DNA of 64,000 nucleotides from Nocardiopsis terrae (GCF_014651695.1 NZ_BMXJ01000002.1:186001-250000); one strand, 5' to 3'. Numbered from the stretch's first letter, positions 52,905 through 62,580 are shown. Made by a program: numbers and translations. The notes: generated by a model not told the origin, from the letters alone.

Positions 52905-53753
52905 ATGGGGGTAGGGCTGACTTCTGGAACCGGACGACCCGGCCGTCACCTGCCGCGTCGGGACGACCCGATCGGCTCACTCACCGGAGGCCTGTGCGAG
53001 CGTCTGAGACTGCGGCCCGGCCGCGGTGGGACGATCCGGGGCAGGTCCGGCCGGACCGACGCGCTGGCCTTCGCCGCGACGGTCGAACAGGCCGCCGCGG
53101 GGCTGAGCCGCCGCGGCATGTGCCTCGGGGACGTCGTCGGGGTACTCGCCCCCGTCTCCCCCGACCGCTTCCTCGCCTCGTACACGGTGATGGCCGTCGG
53201 CGGACGCGCCCTGACCGTCTCGCCCGAATCCGACCTGCGCACCCAGTACCGGGCCCTGGCGGAGACCGACGCACGGCTGCTCCTGGTCAGCGCCGACCTG
53301 GCCGGACGGGCCCTGGAACTGGCGGAACGGTCGAGGATCCGGCAGATCATCACCTTCGGCACCGCCCTGGGCGCGACGCCCTTCACCGACCTGCTGCTGC
53401 CCAGCCCCGACGGAAACGGCTACAGCCCCGCACGCGGGCTGTTCGACAACGGGCTCCTGGGTTACGAGACCGTCGGCGACGACATCCTCACCACCCTGCA
53501 CACCCACCACGACCTCCTGGCCCGCTTCGCGGAACTGCGTGAGGGGTTGGCCCTGACCGCCGACGACGTGGTCGCGGTGGGCGAGCGGGGGGACGAGGCC
53601 ACCCGGCTCGCCCTGGTGGCGCTGGCGCTGTGGACCGGGGCCTGCGTGGTGGCGGGTGACGGCTGCCCTCCGCCGGAGGGCCGTCGGGTGACGGTCGCGT
53701 GCGACCCCGCGCCCGTCCGGATCAGTCTCCCCCACCCGGACGGCGTGCGTTAG
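52905..53753 (+). CDS. Truncated AMP-binding (acyl-CoA ligase-like) protein lacking the ATP loop
   Basis: 282 residues, about half of an ANL-superfamily enzyme. AATVEQAAAGLSRRGMCLGDVVGVLAPVSP, SYTVMAVGGRALTVSPESDLRTQYRALAETDARLLLV and the TFGTALGATPFTDLL stretch match the N-terminal subdomain of 4-coumarate/acyl-CoA ligases. The position of the ATP-binding TSGTTG loop holds GDDILTTLHTHHDLLARF, so the loop is absent while the following helix (HxDLLA) is kept. The whole C-terminal domain with the catalytic Lys is missing. It cannot be a normal ligase; a ligand-binding pseudoenzyme or a decaying gene are the options. GGGGAG lies 6 nt before the ATG. Confidence 0.75.
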   Translation: MGVGLTSGTGRPGRHLPRRDDPIGSLTGGLCERLRLRPGRGGTIRGRSGRTDALAFAATVEQAAAGLSRRGMCLGDVVGVLAPVSPDRFLASYTVMAVGGRALTVSPESDLRTQYRALAETDARLLLVSADLAGRALELAERSRIRQIITFGTALGATPFTDLLLPSPDGNGYSPARGLFDNGLLGYETVGDDILTTLHTHHDLLARFAELREGLALTADDVVAVGERGDEATRLALVALALWTGACVVAGDGCPPPEGRRVTVACDPAPVRISLPHPDGVR

Positions 53754-53797
53754 GCGTACTGATCACCGGGGTCGGGGCGCCCGCGCGGGGGCCGTCG

Positions 53798-53823
53798 GCG
53801 CGGGCCCGTGCCGGGCCCCGCGC
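53798..53823. terminator. Hairpin between convergent genes
   Basis: GCGCGGGCCC (53798-53807) pairs with GGGCCCCGCGC (53813-53823) with one bulged C. It lies between the AMP-ligase-like gene and the convergent ATPase gene. Confidence 0.55.
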
Positions 53824-53831
53824 GGGGCCGC

Positions 53832-54359
53832 TCAGGCGGGCTCGGCGACGGCGACCTCGTCGTCGATCTCGAACCAGGCCACGTGGGTCGCCTCGCTCCG
53901 GTACTCGCCGCTGCGCGTGGCGCAGCTGTCGACGATGAGCTTGCCGCGCCCATAGTCGCCGCCGTCCTCTCGGACGTTACCGACCTCGGAGTCGGCCGGG
54001 TCACGTTCGCCCTGATCGGCGACGGCCACCCGGAGCCGACCCGCGTCGGAGCGGATGAACAGGGTCATCACCCCGCCGCTCTGCCCCGAACGCGAGTGCA
54101 GCAGGGCGTTGGTGGCCAGCTCGCTGACGGCCAGCTCGGCGTCGTCCATGGCCCCCTCGCTGTGCCCGGTCCTGGTGAGGAACTCACGGACCCGGGCACG
54201 GATGGACCGCACCGCGGTCAGGTTCCCCGCACAGCTCCACACGGTGTGGTCGGTGACCCCACCCGTGAGGTCGCCGACGTCGATCGTCGGTGCGGTCGAC
54301 GTCGCGGCGTCTGGGGCATCCGCGGGCACGTGGTCCCGGAGTTGCCTCGCCTCAGCCAT
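53832..54359 (-). CDS. RsbW/SpoIIAB-type ATP-binding regulatory protein
   Basis: 175 residues. A variable N-terminus of about 45 residues precedes a HATPase_c_2 domain: MDDAELAVSELATNALLHS is the N box, LRVAVADQGERDP the G1 box and GDYGRGKLIVDSCA the G2 box. Such stand-alone ATPases act as anti-sigma factors or partners of anti-anti-sigma proteins and are abundant in actinomycetes. No sigma or STAS-domain gene is adjacent. GGAG lies 8 nt before the ATG at 54359. Confidence 0.87.
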   Translation of the reverse strand: MAEARQLRDHVPADAPDAATSTAPTIDVGDLTGGVTDHTVWSCAGNLTAVRSIRARVREFLTRTGHSEGAMDDAELAVSELATNALLHSRSGQSGGVMTLFIRSDAGRLRVAVADQGERDPADSEVGNVREDGGDYGRGKLIVDSCATRSGEYRSEATHVAWFEIDDEVAVAEPA

Positions 54360-55081
54360 CCGGTCACTCCAATCACCCGCGACGGGCGCGCGGGTTGCGC
54401 CGCCTGCACTCACCTTAGACAAGGGTGTACCTGCTCCAGAACAGCACACCCGCGTTCCCAACGCTGGGGATTGGCCACAAAACCCCGTCCCGTGTCCTCC
54501 CCGATGAGGACAAAGGAAACTGCCCGGGGTCCAGTACCGGCCATGTGAGGTGTAACACGTTGGCAATACCCGGCAGCTACCGGACCGCCGTCCGACCCGC
54601 TCACACCCCGAAACGAGAACCGTCGTCGCGGGAACGCACCCGAAGCCGGCCCCTCCCCCGAACAAGCGTCACCCGGGGTAGCCGACCCCCCGGAAAACAC
54701 GGAAAAGCAGCGACTAAACGCCACGTTTTCGCTACCCGGCGACAACGATGAGGACACAACGGGAAGCGATGGAAGCGCGCCCATGAGCGCTGGCACGGCT
54801 CGGGCGGCATCCGCAGACGACCGCTCGCCGCTTCCGCCGATACCACCTGAAACCCCCAGGCCACAGCGTGTTTCAACAGTCTCCCCAGCACCACTCCAGA
54901 CAGACGGCATGAAATCTCCTGGACATCCCCATCCCGCTCACACCGTCGTTTGACGCTTCCTGTAGTGCGAACAAGGATCGTTGGGGGCCGATACCGACAA
55001 AAACCCCGGGGGTACCTCCAGCCCTGCCGTGTCACCACGGTGTCGGCCGCCCGAAGTTCCCCGTCCCACATGAGGTGTCCC
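54360..55081. other. Intergenic region upstream of the ABC importer
   Basis: 722 bp, AT-richer than its neighbours, between two divergent genes. Besides the promoter at 54950-54978 I see no gene. Frames on the minus strand (54601-55335) run into the substrate-binding gene and have poor codon use. Confidence 0.5.
54950..54978 (+). promoter_or_regulatory. Putative promoter of the ABC importer operon
   Basis: TTGACG (54950-54955) is followed after 17 bp by AAGGAT (54973-54978). The -35 is close to consensus, the -10 weaker. Transcription would start near 54985 and give a leader of about 97 nt. Confidence 0.4.
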
Positions 55082-56686
55082 GTGCCTGCCCTGCCCGAAG
55101 ACTCCACCCCCGCCGCAAAGCGCTTCACCTCCCGCCGGAGCCTGCTCAAGGCCTCCGCCGCCGGTGCGGCCGTCGCCCCGGTCCTGGCCGCCTGTGGCAG
55201 TGACTCCGAGTCCGGCGGCTCCAGCAGCAACGAGCCCCAGTACGGCGGCCGCCTGAAGGTCGGCATCGCCGGCGGTGGCGCCAACGACACGCTGGACGCG
55301 CACAACCCCACCGACAACGTCGACATCGCGCGCAACTACGCCCTCTACACCTCGCTCATGCACTTCGCCAACGACGGCACGCTCGAGCCGTACCTGGCCG
55401 AGTCGATGGAGCCCAACGACGACGCCACCGAGTGGACCGTGGTCCTGCGGGAGGGTCTGCTCTTCCACGACGACTCCCCGGTCACCGCCGAGGCGGTCCT
55501 CTTCTCCCTGGAGCGCATCCTCGACCCCGAGAACCCCATGCGCGGCGCGGGCGACCTGGAGGGCGTCGACCTGGAGAAGACCGAGATCGTCGACGACCGC
55601 ACACTGGTCATCCGCACCGGCGAGCCCTTCGTGACCCTGCCCGAGGCGCTCGCCGAGTACTACAACTGCGTCGTCCCGGTGGGCTACGACCCCGAGAACC
55701 CGATCGGTTCGGGCCCCTTCAAGTACTCCGAGTTCAAGGTCGGCGAGTACAGCGTCTTCGAGCGCCACGAGGGCTACCACGTCGAGGGCCAGCCCTACGT
55801 GGACGAGCTGGAGATCGTGGACTTCCCCGAGGACGACGCCCGCGTCAACGCGCTCAGCAGCGGCACCGTCCACGTGATCAGCCAGGTCCCGCACGCCCAG
55901 GTCGCCATCATCGAGGGTGACCCCAACGTGAACATCCTGGAGTCCGAGACCGGCATGTGGCTGCCGTTCACGATGAACGTCGAGAAGGAGCCCTTCGACG
56001 ACGTCCGCGTCCGCCAGGCCTTCCGACTGATCGTCGACCGCCAGGAGATGATCGACCAGGCGCTGGCCGGATACGGCCAGATCGGCAACGACATGTACGC
56101 GCGGATGGACCCCTCCTACCCCGAGGACTTCGACCAGCGCGAGCAGGACATCGACGAGGCCAAGCGCCTGCTGGCCGAGGCCGGCCACGAGGACGGGCTG
56201 GAGGTCGAGCTGGTCACCTCCGACATCAACGCCGGTGTGGTCGCCGCCGCCGAGGTCTTCCAGGAGCAGGCCCGCGAGGCCGGGGTCACCGTCAACCTGC
56301 GCCGGGTCAACCCCAGCGACTACTGGAGCCCGGAGGAGGGCTTCCCCTACGCCTTCGGCCAGGACTTCTGGAGCGCCCGCAACTACATCACCCAGACCGC
56401 CCAGGGCTCGATCGTGGGCGCGCCCTACAACGAGACCATGTGGGGCGAGCACGAGGAGTGGCTCGGCTACCTGGAGGAGGCGCGCCAGACCGCCGACGAG
56501 GACGAGCGCAACGAACTGATCCGCAAGGCGCAGAAGATCGAGTACGAGGAGGGCGGCTACATCGTGTGGGGCTTCGTGAACCTGCTCGACGCCTACGCCG
56601 CCTCCGTGCACGGCCTGGAGCCGTCGGTCTCGGGCCACCCGCTCGGCTCCTACGCCTTCCACACCATGTGGAAGGAGCAGTCCTAG
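55082..56686 (+). CDS. ABC transporter substrate-binding lipoprotein, family 5 (peptide/nickel type)
   Basis: 534 residues. The signal has a twin-arginine-like SRRSLLKASAAG and a lipobox VLAAC. The mature protein follows solute-binding family 5: GGRLKVGIAGGGAND, LAESMEPNDDATEWTVVLREGLLFHD, PVTAEAVLFSLERILDPENP, NPIGSGPFKYSEF and VRQAFRLIVDRQEMIDQAL. Ligand is probably an oligopeptide but nickel, sugars or other cations are also known in this family. GTG at 55082 with GAGG 6 nt upstream. First gene of a four-gene operon. Confidence 0.92.
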   Translation: MPALPEDSTPAAKRFTSRRSLLKASAAGAAVAPVLAACGSDSESGGSSSNEPQYGGRLKVGIAGGGANDTLDAHNPTDNVDIARNYALYTSLMHFANDGTLEPYLAESMEPNDDATEWTVVLREGLLFHDDSPVTAEAVLFSLERILDPENPMRGAGDLEGVDLEKTEIVDDRTLVIRTGEPFVTLPEALAEYYNCVVPVGYDPENPIGSGPFKYSEFKVGEYSVFERHEGYHVEGQPYVDELEIVDFPEDDARVNALSSGTVHVISQVPHAQVAIIEGDPNVNILESETGMWLPFTMNVEKEPFDDVRVRQAFRLIVDRQEMIDQALAGYGQIGNDMYARMDPSYPEDFDQREQDIDEAKRLLAEAGHEDGLEVELVTSDINAGVVAAAEVFQEQAREAGVTVNLRRVNPSDYWSPEEGFPYAFGQDFWSARNYITQTAQGSIVGAPYNETMWGEHEEWLGYLEEARQTADEDERNELIRKAQKIEYEEGGYIVWGFVNLLDAYAASVHGLEPSVSGHPLGSYAFHTMWKEQS

Positions 56687-56730
56687 CGGACGCCCGGTTC
56701 CCGAGCCCACCCCGCTGACGAAAGCTCACC

Positions 56731-57666
56731 ATGACCCGACTCATCGTCGTCCGCCTCCTCTTCGGCGCACTGACGCTCTGGGCGGTGTCCCTCGTGGTCT
56801 TCGCGGCCACGCAGGCACTGCCCGGCGACGCGGCCCAGCTGATCCTGGGCCGCGACGCCACCCCGGAGCGGCTGGAGGCGCTGCGCGACCAGCTCAACCT
56901 GCACGAACCCGTGGCCGTGCAGTACATGCAGTGGCTCCAGGGGATCCTCCAGGGCGACCTGGGCAACTCCTTCTCCAACGGGTTGCCCGTCGCCGAGTAC
57001 CTCAGGAGCTCCGTCCAGAGCTCACTGGCCCTGATGGGGCTGGCCGCCCTGGTCGCCACACCCGTCTCCCTGTTCATCGGCGCGTTCAGCGCCCTGCGCC
57101 GGGACCGCTCCTTCGACCACGCCTCCTCGATGGGCACCCTGGTCGTGGCGTCCATCCCCGAGTTCGTGGTCGGCATCCTGCTGATCCTGGCGCTCGGCCC
57201 GGGCGGTCTGGGACTGTTCCCGTCCGTCTACGCCCGTGAGGGCGGCCCCGAGCAGTGGATCCTCCCGGTGCTGACGCTGGCGCTGGCGGTCGCCCCGCCG
57301 ATCGTCCGCATGATGCGGGCGACGATGATCGAGGTCCTGGAGAGCGAGTACGTGCAGCAGGCCCGGCTCAAGGGCGTGAGCGAGCGCACGGTGCTGTGGC
57401 GACACGCCGCACCCAACGCGATCGGCCCGGTGGCCCAGGTGATCGCCCTCCAGCTGGCCTGGCTGGCCGGCGGCGTGGTGGCCATCGAGTTCCTGTTCAA
57501 CTTCCCCGGTGTCGGCAAGGACCTCATGGACGCCATCGAGAACCGCGACGTACCGCTGATCCAGGCCGTGGTTCTGCTCATCGCGGGGATCTACATCCTG
57601 GTCAACCTGATCGCCGACGTGATCGGGCTGGCGGCCAACCCGAAGGTGAGGGTCGCGAACCGATGA
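56731..57666 (+). CDS. ABC transporter permease, DppB/OppB type
   Basis: 311 residues with six membrane helices. ALPGDAAQLILGRDATPERLEALRDQLNL is the periplasmic signature after helix 1; YVQQARLKGVSERTVLWRHAAPNAIGPV is the EAA loop that docks to the ATPase. The ATG at 56731 follows the binding-protein stop by 44 bp; the stop overlaps the next permease by 4 bp (ATGA). Confidence 0.93.
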   Translation: MTRLIVVRLLFGALTLWAVSLVVFAATQALPGDAAQLILGRDATPERLEALRDQLNLHEPVAVQYMQWLQGILQGDLGNSFSNGLPVAEYLRSSVQSSLALMGLAALVATPVSLFIGAFSALRRDRSFDHASSMGTLVVASIPEFVVGILLILALGPGGLGLFPSVYAREGGPEQWILPVLTLALAVAPPIVRMMRATMIEVLESEYVQQARLKGVSERTVLWRHAAPNAIGPVAQVIALQLAWLAGGVVAIEFLFNFPGVGKDLMDAIENRDVPLIQAVVLLIAGIYILVNLIADVIGLAANPKVRVANR

Positions 57667-58547
57667 GTGGACCTTCGAAGAACACCACCCCCAAGGCGTC
57701 GGTGCGGCGCCGTCCGGGACTCTTCCGGACCGCGTGGCGGTTCGGCCGCACCAAGGTCGGTGTGGCCCTGACCGCCCTCATCGTCCTGATCGCCGTACTG
57801 GGCCCGTTCGTGGCCCCGTACACCCCGACCGAGTTCGTGGCCAAGCCGTACGAGACGGGCGTCGACGGCGCCCTGTTCGGCGGGGACAACCTCGGCCGCG
57901 ACGTGCTGACCCGCTTCATGTGGGGCGGCTGGACGCTGCTCCTGCTGGCCGGTTCCGCCGCCGCCGTCGGCGTGGCCGCCGGGACGGTCGTCGGCATCAT
58001 CGCCGGTTACCGCCGCGGCTGGGTGGACGACGTCCTCATGCGGACCAACGACGTGCTGCTGGCCTTCCCGCAGCTGATCGCCGCGCTGCTGGTGATGTCG
58101 ATCATCGGCCCGAAGGTGTGGCTGATCGTGGCGGTCATCGCCGTCTCGCACATGCCACGGGTGGCCCGGGTCATCCGCGAGGCCACCCGCAAGGTGATCG
58201 AGCAGGACTACGTGAAGGCCGCCGAGGCGATCGGACTGCCGCGCTGGCGGATCATGACGGTGGAGATCCTGCCGAACGTGACCAGCCCGCTGCTGGTGGA
58301 GCTGGGTCTGCGCCTGACCTACTCCATCGGCGTGGTGGCCGTGCTCGGCTTCCTCGGCATGGGCCTGCAGCCGCCCACGGCGGACTGGGGCCTGATGATC
58401 AACGAGAACCGCCAGGGCATGGCCGTGCAGCCGTGGGCGGTGGCACTGCCCGTGACGGCGATCGCGGTGCTGACCGTCGGCGCCAACCTCATCACCGACG
58501 GGCTCTCCCGTGCGGCGATCGGTATCGACCGGGGGGTCGAGAAGTGA
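57663..58547 (+). CDS. ABC transporter permease, DppC/OppC type
   Basis: 294 residues. An N-terminal helix (VGVALTALIVLIAVLGPFVAP) precedes GGDNLGRDVLTRFMWGG, the DppC signature, and the EAA loop is YVKAAEAIGLPRWRIMTVEILPN. It pairs with the preceding permease. Start and stop both overlap the neighbouring genes by 4 bp. Confidence 0.93.
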   Translation: MSGPSKNTTPKASVRRRPGLFRTAWRFGRTKVGVALTALIVLIAVLGPFVAPYTPTEFVAKPYETGVDGALFGGDNLGRDVLTRFMWGGWTLLLLAGSAAAVGVAAGTVVGIIAGYRRGWVDDVLMRTNDVLLAFPQLIAALLVMSIIGPKVWLIVAVIAVSHMPRVARVIREATRKVIEQDYVKAAEAIGLPRWRIMTVEILPNVTSPLLVELGLRLTYSIGVVAVLGFLGMGLQPPTADWGLMINENRQGMAVQPWAVALPVTAIAVLTVGANLITDGLSRAAIGIDRGVEK

Positions 58548-60232
58548 CGGAGAACGAGCACACGGAGAACACGGACACCGGGTCCGCGGCCACCGGCGGC
58601 GCGGCACGCAGCGGCGAGGCCGTGCTGGTGGTCGACGGGCTGACCGTGATCGGTCGCCCCTCGGACGTCGAGATCATCAGCGGCGTCTCGATCACCGTGA
58701 AGCGGGGCGAGATCCTCGGCCTGGTCGGGGAGTCCGGTTCGGGAAAGACCACGCTGGGACTGTCGCTGCTGGCGCACTGCAAGCGCGCCACGGAGATCAC
58801 CGGCGGCCAGGTGCGTGTCGGCGGCCAGGACCTGGCCGGGCTGGACGAGAAGGGGGTCCGGAGGCTGCGCGGCCGCGCGGTGGCCTACATCCCCCAGTCG
58901 CCCGCCTCCGCGCTCAACCCGGCCCTGCGCCTGGGTGTGCAGCTGCGGGAGGCCCTGCACGACGACTCGCTGTCGGAGCAGGACGTCCTCGGGCGGGTCC
59001 GCGAGGTCCTGCGCGAGGTGGCGCTGCCCGACGACGACGCCTTCCTGCGCCGTTACCCGCACCAGCTGTCCGGCGGTCAGCAGCAGCGGGTGGCGATCGC
59101 GATGGCGTTCGTGGGCCGTCCGGAGGTGATCGTGCTCGACGAGCCGACCACCGGACTGGACGTGACCACGCAGGCGCACGTGCTGGAGACCATCCGGGCG
59201 ATGACCCGCGACTACGGGACCGCCGGTGTGTACATCAGCCACGACATGGCCGTGGTGGCCGACCTGGCCGACGAGATCGCGGTCATGTACCAGGGCGAGG
59301 TCGTCGAACGCGGACGCGCCGCCGAGGTGCTCTCCGACCCCCGGCACGCGTACACCCGGAAACTGCTGCTGGCGGTGCCGCTGCTGCGGACGTCCGGGCA
59401 CGAGGAGGCCGAGCCGGAGGAGGAACCGCTGCTGCGGGTCTCCGGTCTGACCGCCGGGTACGGGCGCACGAAGGTGCTGGAGGGGATCGACGTCTCGGTC
59501 TCCCGCGGCGAGTGCGTGGCCCTGCTGGGTGAGTCGGGTTCGGGCAAGACGACCCTGTCGCGTTCGGTCGCGGGCCTGCACCACCAGTTCACCGGTGAGG
59601 TCCTCTTCGACGGCGATCGGCTCGCGACCAGCAGCTACCGTCGTACGGCCGCGCAGCGCCGCCGGGTGCAGTACGTGTTCCAGAATCCGTACGAGGCACT
59701 GAACCCGCGCAAGCGGGTGCGGGAGCAGATCCTGGGCCCGTACCGGCACCTGGTGGGCCGTCCGGAGGACCCGGACGCCGTGGTGGCCGAGTCCCTGGAG
59801 CGGGCCGCGCTGCCCGCCTCCTACGCGGACCGCTTCCCCGAGCAGCTCAGCGGCGGCGAACGCCAGCGCGTGTGTATCGCGCGTGCGGTGGCGACCGACC
59901 CGGCCCTGCTGGTGTGCGACGAGATCACCTCGGCGCTGGACGTGTCGGTGCAGGCGGAGATCGTGAAGCTGCTCCACGGCCTCCAGGAGCAGGGCATGGC
60001 GCTGCTGTTCGTCACGCACAACATCGCGCTGGTGTCCAACATCGCGGACCGGGTCGCCATCCTCAACAAGGGCGAGATCGTCGAGTACGGTCCGGTCGGT
60101 CAGGTCATGTCGGCGCCGGAGCACGAGTACACGCGCGCGCTGATCGCCGACACCCCGGACTTCGAGCTGTCCTTCCCGGGCGCCCAGGAGCGTCTGGGCC
60201 TGGCGGAGGAGGAACGGGCCGTGGAGGGCTGA
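58544..60232 (+). CDS. Fused double ABC ATPase of peptide importer (DppD-DppF type)
   Basis: 562 residues with two complete ATPase domains. Domain 1: GLVGESGSGKTTLGLSLL, PHQLSGGQQQRVAIAMAF, VIVLDEPTTGLDV. Domain 2: ALLGESGSGKTTLSRSV, PEQLSGGERQRVCIARAV, LLVCDEITSALDV. The linker contains HAYTRKLLLAVPLL, the DppD-type end of the first unit. One polypeptide therefore supplies both nucleotide-binding sites. GTG start inside the permease stop. Confidence 0.94.
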   Translation: MTENEHTENTDTGSAATGGAARSGEAVLVVDGLTVIGRPSDVEIISGVSITVKRGEILGLVGESGSGKTTLGLSLLAHCKRATEITGGQVRVGGQDLAGLDEKGVRRLRGRAVAYIPQSPASALNPALRLGVQLREALHDDSLSEQDVLGRVREVLREVALPDDDAFLRRYPHQLSGGQQQRVAIAMAFVGRPEVIVLDEPTTGLDVTTQAHVLETIRAMTRDYGTAGVYISHDMAVVADLADEIAVMYQGEVVERGRAAEVLSDPRHAYTRKLLLAVPLLRTSGHEEAEPEEEPLLRVSGLTAGYGRTKVLEGIDVSVSRGECVALLGESGSGKTTLSRSVAGLHHQFTGEVLFDGDRLATSSYRRTAAQRRRVQYVFQNPYEALNPRKRVREQILGPYRHLVGRPEDPDAVVAESLERAALPASYADRFPEQLSGGERQRVCIARAVATDPALLVCDEITSALDVSVQAEIVKLLHGLQEQGMALLFVTHNIALVSNIADRVAILNKGEIVEYGPVGQVMSAPEHEYTRALIADTPDFELSFPGAQERLGLAEEERAVEG

Positions 60233-60269
60233 GCCCGACGGGGCCGCGGGCCCGCGGAGGCCGACCGTC

Positions 60270-60304
60270 CGGAGGCGGGGCGCGTGATGCGCGCCCCGCC
60301 TCCG
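60270..60304 (+). terminator. Terminator of the ABC importer operon
   Basis: A perfect 15-bp stem (60270-60284 with 60290-60304), loop TGATG, followed by CTTTCG. It lies 38 bp after the ATPase stop. Confidence 0.8.
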
Positions 60305-60349
60305 CTTTCGCCGGGGGCGTCGCGGACGACGCCCACACCCCCCGGAGGG

Positions 60350-61594
60350 CTACTCCCCCGGGGTCGGGGCGCCGGTGTGCGGGCCGGGCTCTCCGGCCCT
60401 GGCCGGCGGACGGGTCATGGTGGCCATGACCAGCAGCCCCAGGGCCGAGGTGCCGAACAGGAGCGCGCCCATCGGGACCGCCGTGGACTCGTCCAGGCCG
60501 ACCAGGGGGGCGACTGCGGCCCCGATCAGCATGGGCAGGGCGCCCAGGAGCGAGCTGGCGCTCCCGGCCCGGTTCTCCTGGCCCTCCATCGCCAGGGCGA
60601 ACGAGCCGGTGAGGACCATGCCCATGCAGGTCATGTAGACGAAGATGGGCACGACCAGGAGCACCAGCGGGCCCTGGAGGAGCGCGGTGGCGAGCACCAC
60701 CGACGTGGCCGCCACAGCGGTGGCCACGGCCAGACGCAGCAGGGAGCGTTCACCGAACCTCTCGCTGAGACGGCCCACGGCGGTGCTGCCCAGGATGATC
60801 GCGATGCCGTTGACCCCGAAGAGCACCCCGAAGACCTGCGGGGACACCCCGTACAGGTCCTGGTAGACGAACGGGGTCCCGGCGACGTAGGCGAAGCTGC
60901 CGCCGTGCAGCAGCCCGACCACCAGGGTGTACCCCAGGTACCGGCGGTCGCGCAGCAGTGCGCCCATCGTGCGCAGACTGCCGCCCGGGGTGCCGGGGAT
61001 GCGGCGCCCCCTCGGAAGGGTCTCCGGCAGGCGCAGGGCGACGACCAGCACGATCACGGCGCCGAGCAGGGCCAGCGTCCAGAAGATGCTCCGCCAGTCG
61101 GTGAAGGGCAACCACAGGACCCCGCCGCCGAGGACGGGCGCCGCCATCGGGGCCACCGCGACCACGGCCATGATCAGGGCGAAGAACCGGGTCAGCGCCG
61201 CGCCGTCGAAGACGTCGCGCACCACCGCCCGGGAGAGCACCACGCCCGCGCTAGCCGTGAACCCCTGGAGGAAGCGGCCGAGCACCAGCACCGCCGTGTC
61301 GGGGGCGAGTGCGCACAGGGCCGAGGCCAGGACGAACAGGGCGAGGCAGACCAGGAGCGGACCCCTGCGCCCCCGGGCGTCGCTGAGCGGCCCGATCACC
61401 ACCTGCCCGACGGCGAGCCCGACCAGGCAGGCGGTCAGGCTCAACTGCACCCGTGAGGCGTTGGCCCCGAGGTCGGCGGAGATCTCCGGAAAGGCCGGAA
61501 GGTACATGTCGATGTTGAGCGGCCCCAACACCGTGAGCAGGGCGAGCAGGAGGGCCAGGCCCAGGCGGGCGCGCCCGGTCGGGTTGCGGAGCAT
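60350..61594 (-). CDS. MFS drug exporter, Bcr/CflA type
   Basis: 414 residues, 12 membrane helices. LLTVLGPLNIDMYLPAFPEI is the Bcr/CflA start with the conserved N-x-D-M-Y-x-P, GQVVIGPLSDARGRRGPLL the MFS motif A, and LSRAVVRDVFDG the family Arg-Asp block after helix 4. It probably expels small drugs by proton antiport. GAGAGG lies 5 nt before the ATG at 61594. Confidence 0.9.
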   Translation of the reverse strand: MLRNPTGRARLGLALLLALLTVLGPLNIDMYLPAFPEISADLGANASRVQLSLTACLVGLAVGQVVIGPLSDARGRRGPLLVCLALFVLASALCALAPDTAVLVLGRFLQGFTASAGVVLSRAVVRDVFDGAALTRFFALIMAVVAVAPMAAPVLGGGVLWLPFTDWRSIFWTLALLGAVIVLVVALRLPETLPRGRRIPGTPGGSLRTMGALLRDRRYLGYTLVVGLLHGGSFAYVAGTPFVYQDLYGVSPQVFGVLFGVNGIAIILGSTAVGRLSERFGERSLLRLAVATAVAATSVVLATALLQGPLVLLVVPIFVYMTCMGMVLTGSFALAMEGQENRAGSASSLLGALPMLIGAAVAPLVGLDESTAVPMGALLFGTSALGLLVMATMTRPPARAGEPGPHTGAPTPGE

Positions 61595-61743
61595 CAGGCC
61601 TCTCTCGGGCACCGGGGGACGTGGGCGGGGCGGCCCGTCCACGGTACCGAGCCGTCGCGCCGACGCCCCCGTGCCCGGGTCCAACCTGACGGGAACCGGT
61701 CAGGAACGGGGTTCGGACGGGCGCGGGCATCGGGCGGGCACGG

Positions 61744-62580
61744 TCAGAAGAGCACCGACATGACCTCTCCGACCTGCCGGAAGCCGACCCGCTGGTAGGT
61801 GGCGCGGGCAGGGGCGTTGAAGTCGTTGACGTACAGCGTCACCCGGGGTGCGATCTCGGCCAGCGCGTAGTTGACCACCGCGGCCATACCCGCGCTGGAG
61901 TGGCCCCGGCCGCGCAGGTCCGGATGCACCCACACGCCCTGGACCTGGCAGGCGTGCCGGGTGACGGCCCCGATCTCGGCCTTGAAGACCACGCGGCCGT
62001 CCTCGATCCGCGCGAAGGCGCGGCCGGTGCGGACCAGTTCCTCGACGCGGGCGCGGTAGAGCGCGCCGCCGTCGCCGGAGTCCGGCGGCACCCCGACCTC
62101 CTCGGTGAACATGGCGACGCAGGCGGGCACCAGGGTGTTGATCTCGTGGATCCGGACGCGTCGCACCAGCGGGTCGGGGGCGACCTCGGGCGGCCCGTCG
62201 ATCTCCAGGACCGGCTGGCTGGCCCGGATCACGCGGGCCGGTCCCCAGGCCGGGGTGACCTGTTGCCAGAAGTCGTTGACCGCCTCCACCGGGCCGACGA
62301 TCGAGGAGCAGCGGCGGCCCCGCCAGCGGGCGTGGTCGGCGAAGCTGCGCACGGCGGCAGGCCCGGCGTTGACCGGGACGAGGTTGGCGCCCGAGTAGCA
62401 CAGGGCGGTGAGCCTGCCGCGTTCGGTGTGGCCCCAGACCTCGGCGCCGCCCCCGGAGATACCGGTGGTCATCAGGCGTGAGGCGACGAAGACGTTGCCC
62501 ACGGGGTCGGTGTCCAGGAGCGCGCTGACGGCCTCCCGGTCTCGTTCTCCAAGGATCCGAACCGCCGAGGTTCGCAGCAT
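61744..62580 (-). CDS. GNAT acetyltransferase with N-terminal DUF4081 domain
   Basis: 278 residues. The first half (AVSALLDTDPVGNVFVASRLMTTG, WGHTERGRLTALCYSGANLVPV) matches DUF4081. The second is a GNAT fold: VQGVWVHPDLRGRGHSSAGMAAVVNY is the acetyl-CoA pyrophosphate loop (R-G-R-G-H-S), and VTLYVNDFNAPARATYQRVGF the C-terminal signature. The substrate is unknown. GGGGAG lies 6 nt before the ATG. Confidence 0.87.
   Translation of the reverse strand: MLRTSAVRILGERDREAVSALLDTDPVGNVFVASRLMTTGISGGGAEVWGHTERGRLTALCYSGANLVPVNAGPAAVRSFADHARWRGRRCSSIVGPVEAVNDFWQQVTPAWGPARVIRASQPVLEIDGPPEVAPDPLVRRVRIHEINTLVPACVAMFTEEVGVPPDSGDGGALYRARVEELVRTGRAFARIEDGRVVFKAEIGAVTRHACQVQGVWVHPDLRGRGHSSAGMAAVVNYALAEIAPRVTLYVNDFNAPARATYQRVGFRQVGEVMSVLF

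Noticed and set aside
52633-52914. A possible leaderless gene from ATG 52633 that overlaps the AMP-ligase-like start
   Set aside because: The product is Arg/Ser/Gly-rich without structure-like pattern and third-position GC is low; the -10-like TAGGCT more likely serves the downstream gene.
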